Source: Pseudomonadota bacterium
GTDB lineage: Bacteria; Pseudomonadota; Alphaproteobacteria; Rhizobiales; Rhizobiaceae
Reading direction: 5' to 3'
Length of the DNA stretch: 16,928 bases
Assembly (NCBI GenBank): GCA_023428515.1
Contig: JAEYXI010000176.1
Span: 1 to 16,928, forward strand
Shown: one piece after another, positions 14,938-16,928 of the stretch
How positions within the stretch are numbered: the stretch's first letter is position 1
Layout: every line of letters starts with the position of its first letter
Program-made: the position numbers and the translations under genes
Notes under the pieces: model-generated
What the model saw: only the letters and a program-made list of their open reading frames with translations
Told to the model about the DNA's origin: nothing
Databases searched by the model: none

Positions 14938-15407
14938 CAATCCTCTCCGCGTACCATGGTGAAGAAATCGACCTTCGTGGCCGCCGTCTCGGCGCGGCGC
15001 TTCACATCCGCCTCTGCCTGCAGTCTGCGCAACGGCGCGACGATCTTCTCCTCGACCGTCGCGCGCATGTCCTCGGCGCACCAGGCCGCATCAAGAATGG
15101 CGGCGAGCCGCACCTTCTCCTTGTCGCGGCCGAGCGCGTACGCATGGCCGATCTGTCCGGAAGGTAATTGCACTGTTGCGCGGGTTACGGTCGCCTCGCC
15201 GGTGTTGAAGGGTGCTCCGCCGCCGCCGATCCTGCCGCGCACCGTCACCAACCCGGTTTCAGGACCGCGCAGAAGCTTCGCCTCGAGCGGCAGACCGGCA
15301 ACTTGAGCGAGATCCCGCAATTCGTCGCGCGATGCTTGTGCGAAGGCGGCCATGGCGGCCTTGCGCGCAGCGTTGACCTTGCGTTCTTGTCCTCGTTCCA
15401 TTGGCAT
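14937..15407 (-). CDS. phnG: C-P lyase core subunit PhnG
   Basis: PhnG is the small subunit of the PhnGHI(J) complex. The 156 residues, close to the 150 of E. coli, include LRGPETGLVTVRGRIGGGGAPFN, GEATVTRATVQL and GHAYALGRDKEKVRLAAILDA, the family's conserved centre. The start at 15407 (MPMERG) is preferred; 15401 (MERG) is equally possible. The earlier ATG at 15446 lies inside the promoter and operator and is rejected. The ribosome site is weak for either start. It is the first gene of a minus-strand operon running to the hexapeptide transferase. Confidence 0.93.
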   Translation of the reverse strand: MPMERGQERKVNAARKAAMAAFAQASRDELRDLAQVAGLPLEAKLLRGPETGLVTVRGRIGGGGAPFNTGEATVTRATVQLPSGQIGHAYALGRDKEKVRLAAILDAAWCAEDMRATVEEKIVAPLRRLQAEADVKRRAETAATKVDFFTMVRGED

Positions 15408-15422
15408 ACCACGTCTCAAAAT

Positions 15423-15442
15423 TTGTCTATTGATATAGACAA
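15423..15442. promoter_or_regulatory. probable PhnF operator (perfect inverted repeat)
   Basis: TTGTCTAT and ATAGACAA form a perfect 8-bp inverted repeat around a 4-bp centre (TGAT), between phnF and phnG. GntR/HutC-family repressors such as PhnF bind inverted repeats of this size and AT-rich character. The site covers the -35 box proposed for phnF and lies just after the expected phnG transcription start, so one bound dimer could repress both genes. Confidence 0.7.
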
Positions 15443-15458
15443 GCATACAAATTATACA
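15430..15458 (+). promoter_or_regulatory. phnF: candidate phnF promoter overlapping the operator
   Basis: On the plus strand TTGATA (15430-15435) and TATACA (15453-15458) are separated by 17 bp, about 50 bp upstream of the phnF start. The -35 box lies inside the inverted repeat, which predicts autorepression. Confidence 0.5.
15451..15456 (-). promoter_or_regulatory. phnG: -10 box of the phnG operon promoter
   Basis: The minus strand reads a perfect TATAAT. There is no good -35 box 17 bp upstream; the Pho box ends near that place, as in PhoB-dependent promoters. Transcription would start near 15444, right at the edge of the inverted repeat. Confidence 0.55.
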
Positions 15459-15477
15459 TGATAGCTATCGCGTGTCG

Positions 15478-15495
15478 ATGACGGCAGCATGACAG
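15478..15495 (-). promoter_or_regulatory. Pho box facing phnG (PhoB binding site)
   Basis: The minus strand reads CTGTCAT, GCTG, CCGTCAT: two 7-bp half-sites in direct repeat with a 4-bp spacer, matching 7 of 7 and 6 of 7 bases of the CTGTCAT half-site. It lies 21 bp upstream of the TATAAT box of phnG. It also lies in the phnF leader, just before the phnF start, where bound PhoB could hinder phnF transcription. Confidence 0.65.
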
Positions 15496-15507
15496 GACGC
15501 TGAAAAG

Positions 15508-16239
15508 GTGGCGAAAGCGGCAGGAAGAGTGGAGCGGCGCAGCGGCATCGCGCTTTGGCGTCAGATTGCCGACCGTATCCGGCTCGCCGTCGGTTCCGGC
15601 GAATTCGCGGATCGTTTGCCGCCTGAAATGACGCTCGCCGAGCGTTTTGGCGTCAACCGCCATACTGTGCGCGGAGCGATCGCGGCGCTGGTACAGGAAG
15701 GCGTCTTACGCGCTGAACAGGGCCGCGGCACTTTTGTCGAAAGACGGCGGCGGTTTTCCTACCCGATCGGGGCAAGGACCAGCTTTTCCGAGGGACTGCG
15801 GGGACAGGCGAAGGATCGGCGCGGAGTTCTGCTTAGCCACACATTGGAGGCCGCCGACAAGCGGACGGCCAAAGCGCTCGGCATTGCCGACGAGGCGAAG
15901 GTGGTGCGGCTGGAGACTCTGGCCGAGGCTGATGGGCGGCCGGTCTCCAGGGCGACGATCTTCTTCGATGCAGCGCGGTTTTCCGGCATCGAAAAAGCCT
16001 ATGCGGAAAGCGGTTCGATCACCCTCGCACTGAAGAGTTTCGGGGTATTGGACTATTTCCGCGATTCGACATTGATCTCGGCGCGCCACGCCAGCGATGC
16101 CGACCTCGCCGATCTCCGTTTGTCTCCCGGCGCCATCGTGCTGGCGACGGTCTACATCAACGTCGATGCGGACGGTCGGCCGGTGCAGTTCGCCGAGACC
16201 CGCTTCGCCGCCGATCTCGTCGAACTCTCCGTCAACTGA
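15508..16239 (+). CDS. phnF: GntR/HutC-family phosphonate regulator PhnF
   Basis: PhnF is a transcriptional repressor of phosphonate genes. The 243 residues have an N-terminal winged helix-turn-helix (about 12-80): ALWRQIADRIRLAVGSGEF, LPPEMTLAERFGVNRHTVRGAI as the recognition part, and QGRGTFV as the wing. A UTRA ligand domain follows (about 95-240), with the usual AKVVRLETL and final VQFAETRFAADLVEL. The GTG start at 15508 is used because the in-frame ATG at 15478 runs into a stop; AGGA lies ten bases upstream. It is divergent from phnG. The effector is not known from the sequence; a phosphonate or pathway intermediate is likely. Confidence 0.94.
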   Translation: MAKAAGRVERRSGIALWRQIADRIRLAVGSGEFADRLPPEMTLAERFGVNRHTVRGAIAALVQEGVLRAEQGRGTFVERRRRFSYPIGARTSFSEGLRGQAKDRRGVLLSHTLEAADKRTAKALGIADEAKVVRLETLAEADGRPVSRATIFFDAARFSGIEKAYAESGSITLALKSFGVLDYFRDSTLISARHASDADLADLRLSPGAIVLATVYINVDADGRPVQFAETRFAADLVELSVN

Positions 16240-16253
16240 CCGCTTGGCGGCTA

Positions 16254-16928
16254 TCAGAGCTTTGAAAAGACCGAATCCACTGCCTCGGCGGTCTTCGCGA
16301 CCACGATGTCAGCCTCCTCCTTGCTGAGGCAGAGCGGTGGCGCGAAGCCGAGTATATCGCCCTGCGGCATGGCGCGGCCGATGACGCCGCTCGCCGCCAG
16401 TGCCGTAGCCACCTGCGGACCGATCTTCAGCGCAGGATCGAAGAAGACACGATCGTCGCGGTCGGCGACGAACTCGACCGCTGCGAGCATGCCGTCGCCG
16501 CGCACCTCACCGACATTTTTATGTCCGCCGACCGCCTTCTTCAGCTCGGCACGGAAATAAGCACCAGTCTCTCCGGCATTCCGCACGAGGTCCAGCTCAT
16601 CGATGAGTTCGAGATTGGCGACTCCGGCCGCCGCGCAGATCGGATGAGCCGAATAGGTCCAGCCATGGCCGAGGCTGCCGAGCTTGTCCGAACCCTCGAC
16701 CAGCACCTTCCAGACCTTGTCGGAAACGATGACGCCGGAAAGTGGCGCATAGGCGGAGGTCAGTCCCTTGGCGATGGTGATCAGGTCGGGCTTGATGCCG
16801 TAGTGGTCGGAACCGAACATCGTGCCGAGCCGCCCGAAGCCGGTCACGACCTCGTCGGCGATGAGCAGCACGTCGTATTTCGCCAGCACCGCCTGGATCT
16901 TCTGCCAGTAGCCGGCGGGGGGGGGGCC
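16254..16928 (-). CDS. class III PLP aminotransferase, C-terminal part (runs off the right edge)
   Basis: The last 224 residues of a fold-type I, class III (omega) aminotransferase. It includes the cofactor-binding IADEVVTGFGRLG, the PLP lysine in ITIAKGLTSAYAPLSG, the HGWTYSAHPICAAAGVANLEL segment and the late VRGDGMLAAVEFV. The pattern FGSDHYGIKPDLITIAKGLTSAY resembles polyamine- or GABA-type pyruvate aminotransferases (SpuC-like). A role with aminophosphonates is conceivable from the neighbourhood but is only a guess. The gene converges on phnF with a 14-bp gap. The frame is open to the last base, so the N-terminal half lies outside; the last bases contain a G10 run that could hide an indel. 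Confidence 0.9.
   Translation of the reverse strand, partial: GPPPAGYWQKIQAVLAKYDVLLIADEVVTGFGRLGTMFGSDHYGIKPDLITIAKGLTSAYAPLSGVIVSDKVWKVLVEGSDKLGSLGHGWTYSAHPICAAAGVANLELIDELDLVRNAGETGAYFRAELKKAVGGHKNVGEVRGDGMLAAVEFVADRDDRVFFDPALKIGPQVATALAASGVIGRAMPQGDILGFAPPLCLSKEEADIVVAKTAEAVDSVFSKL
16917..16926. repeat. G10 homopolymer at the window edge
   Basis: Ten consecutive G bases lie inside the aminotransferase coding frame, two bases from the right end. They encode Pro-Pro-Pro plus the first base of Ala on the minus strand. Runs of this length are rare in coding DNA, and the place suggests a contig end or sequencing uncertainty. Confidence 0.6.

Noticed and set aside
15408..15446. An upstream ATG extending PhnG by 13 residues
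   Set aside because: It lies at the expected transcription start and the extension would run through the operator; family length fits the later start.
16240..16250. A CCGC-TTG-GCGG mini-hairpin between phnF and the aminotransferase gene as a terminator
   Set aside because: A four-base stem without a T-run is too weak to call.

Overview
The window looks like chromosomal DNA of a high-GC alphaproteobacterium of the order Hyphomicrobiales (Rhizobiales), most likely Mesorhizobium or another Phyllobacteriaceae. The basis is the GC-rich codon use, the gene order (ArgB, EngB and a complete C-P lyase core) and a palindromic intergenic repeat of the kind common in rhizobia. This placement is inferred from protein resemblance and context; no search was run. 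Both ends cut through genes: argB on the left and a class III aminotransferase on the right. The right end carries a G10 run and may be a contig edge.

Left part (1-3429). The 5' part of argB lies on the minus strand. Next comes a plus-strand block: an ECF sigma factor, an overlapping membrane anti-sigma factor (RskA type), an exported fasciclin-domain protein and a Tat-exported methionine-R-sulfoxide reductase (MsrB). This looks like a cell-envelope or oxidative-stress regulon next to its own regulator, and resembles mycobacterial SigK/RskA, which controls the fasciclin proteins MPT70/MPT83. The gap before the fasciclin gene holds two back-to-back copies of one bipartite promoter-like motif, one facing the fasciclin gene and one facing back into the anti-sigma gene.

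Middle part (3426-10216). On the minus strand lie engB (GTPase), a Vat-type hexapeptide acetyltransferase, and the phosphonate ABC transporter phnC-phnD-phnE1-phnE2. A strong hairpin sits between phnD and phnE1, and phnE2 has a large extra-membrane insertion. Divergent from phnC is a small exported PepSY-like protein. After it comes about 700 bp without a convincing gene, ending in a RIME-like palindromic repeat.

Right part (10217-16239). The C-P lyase operon phnG-phnH-phnI-phnJ-phnK-phnL and a hexapeptide transferase run on the minus strand with overlapping or nearly overlapping genes. The regulator phnF is divergent. The 100-bp phnF/phnG gap is compact: a perfect 8+4+8 inverted repeat (likely PhnF operator), overlapping sigma-70-like promoters for both genes, and a near-consensus Pho box facing phnG. 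The expected logic is phosphate-starvation activation by PhoB plus local control by PhnF.

Together the phn genes would import a phosphonate (PhnCDE), couple it to the ribose of ATP (PhnGHI with PhnL) and cleave the C-P bond (PhnJ with PhnK). phnM, phnN and the cyclic-phosphate phosphodiesterase needed to finish the pathway are not in this window.
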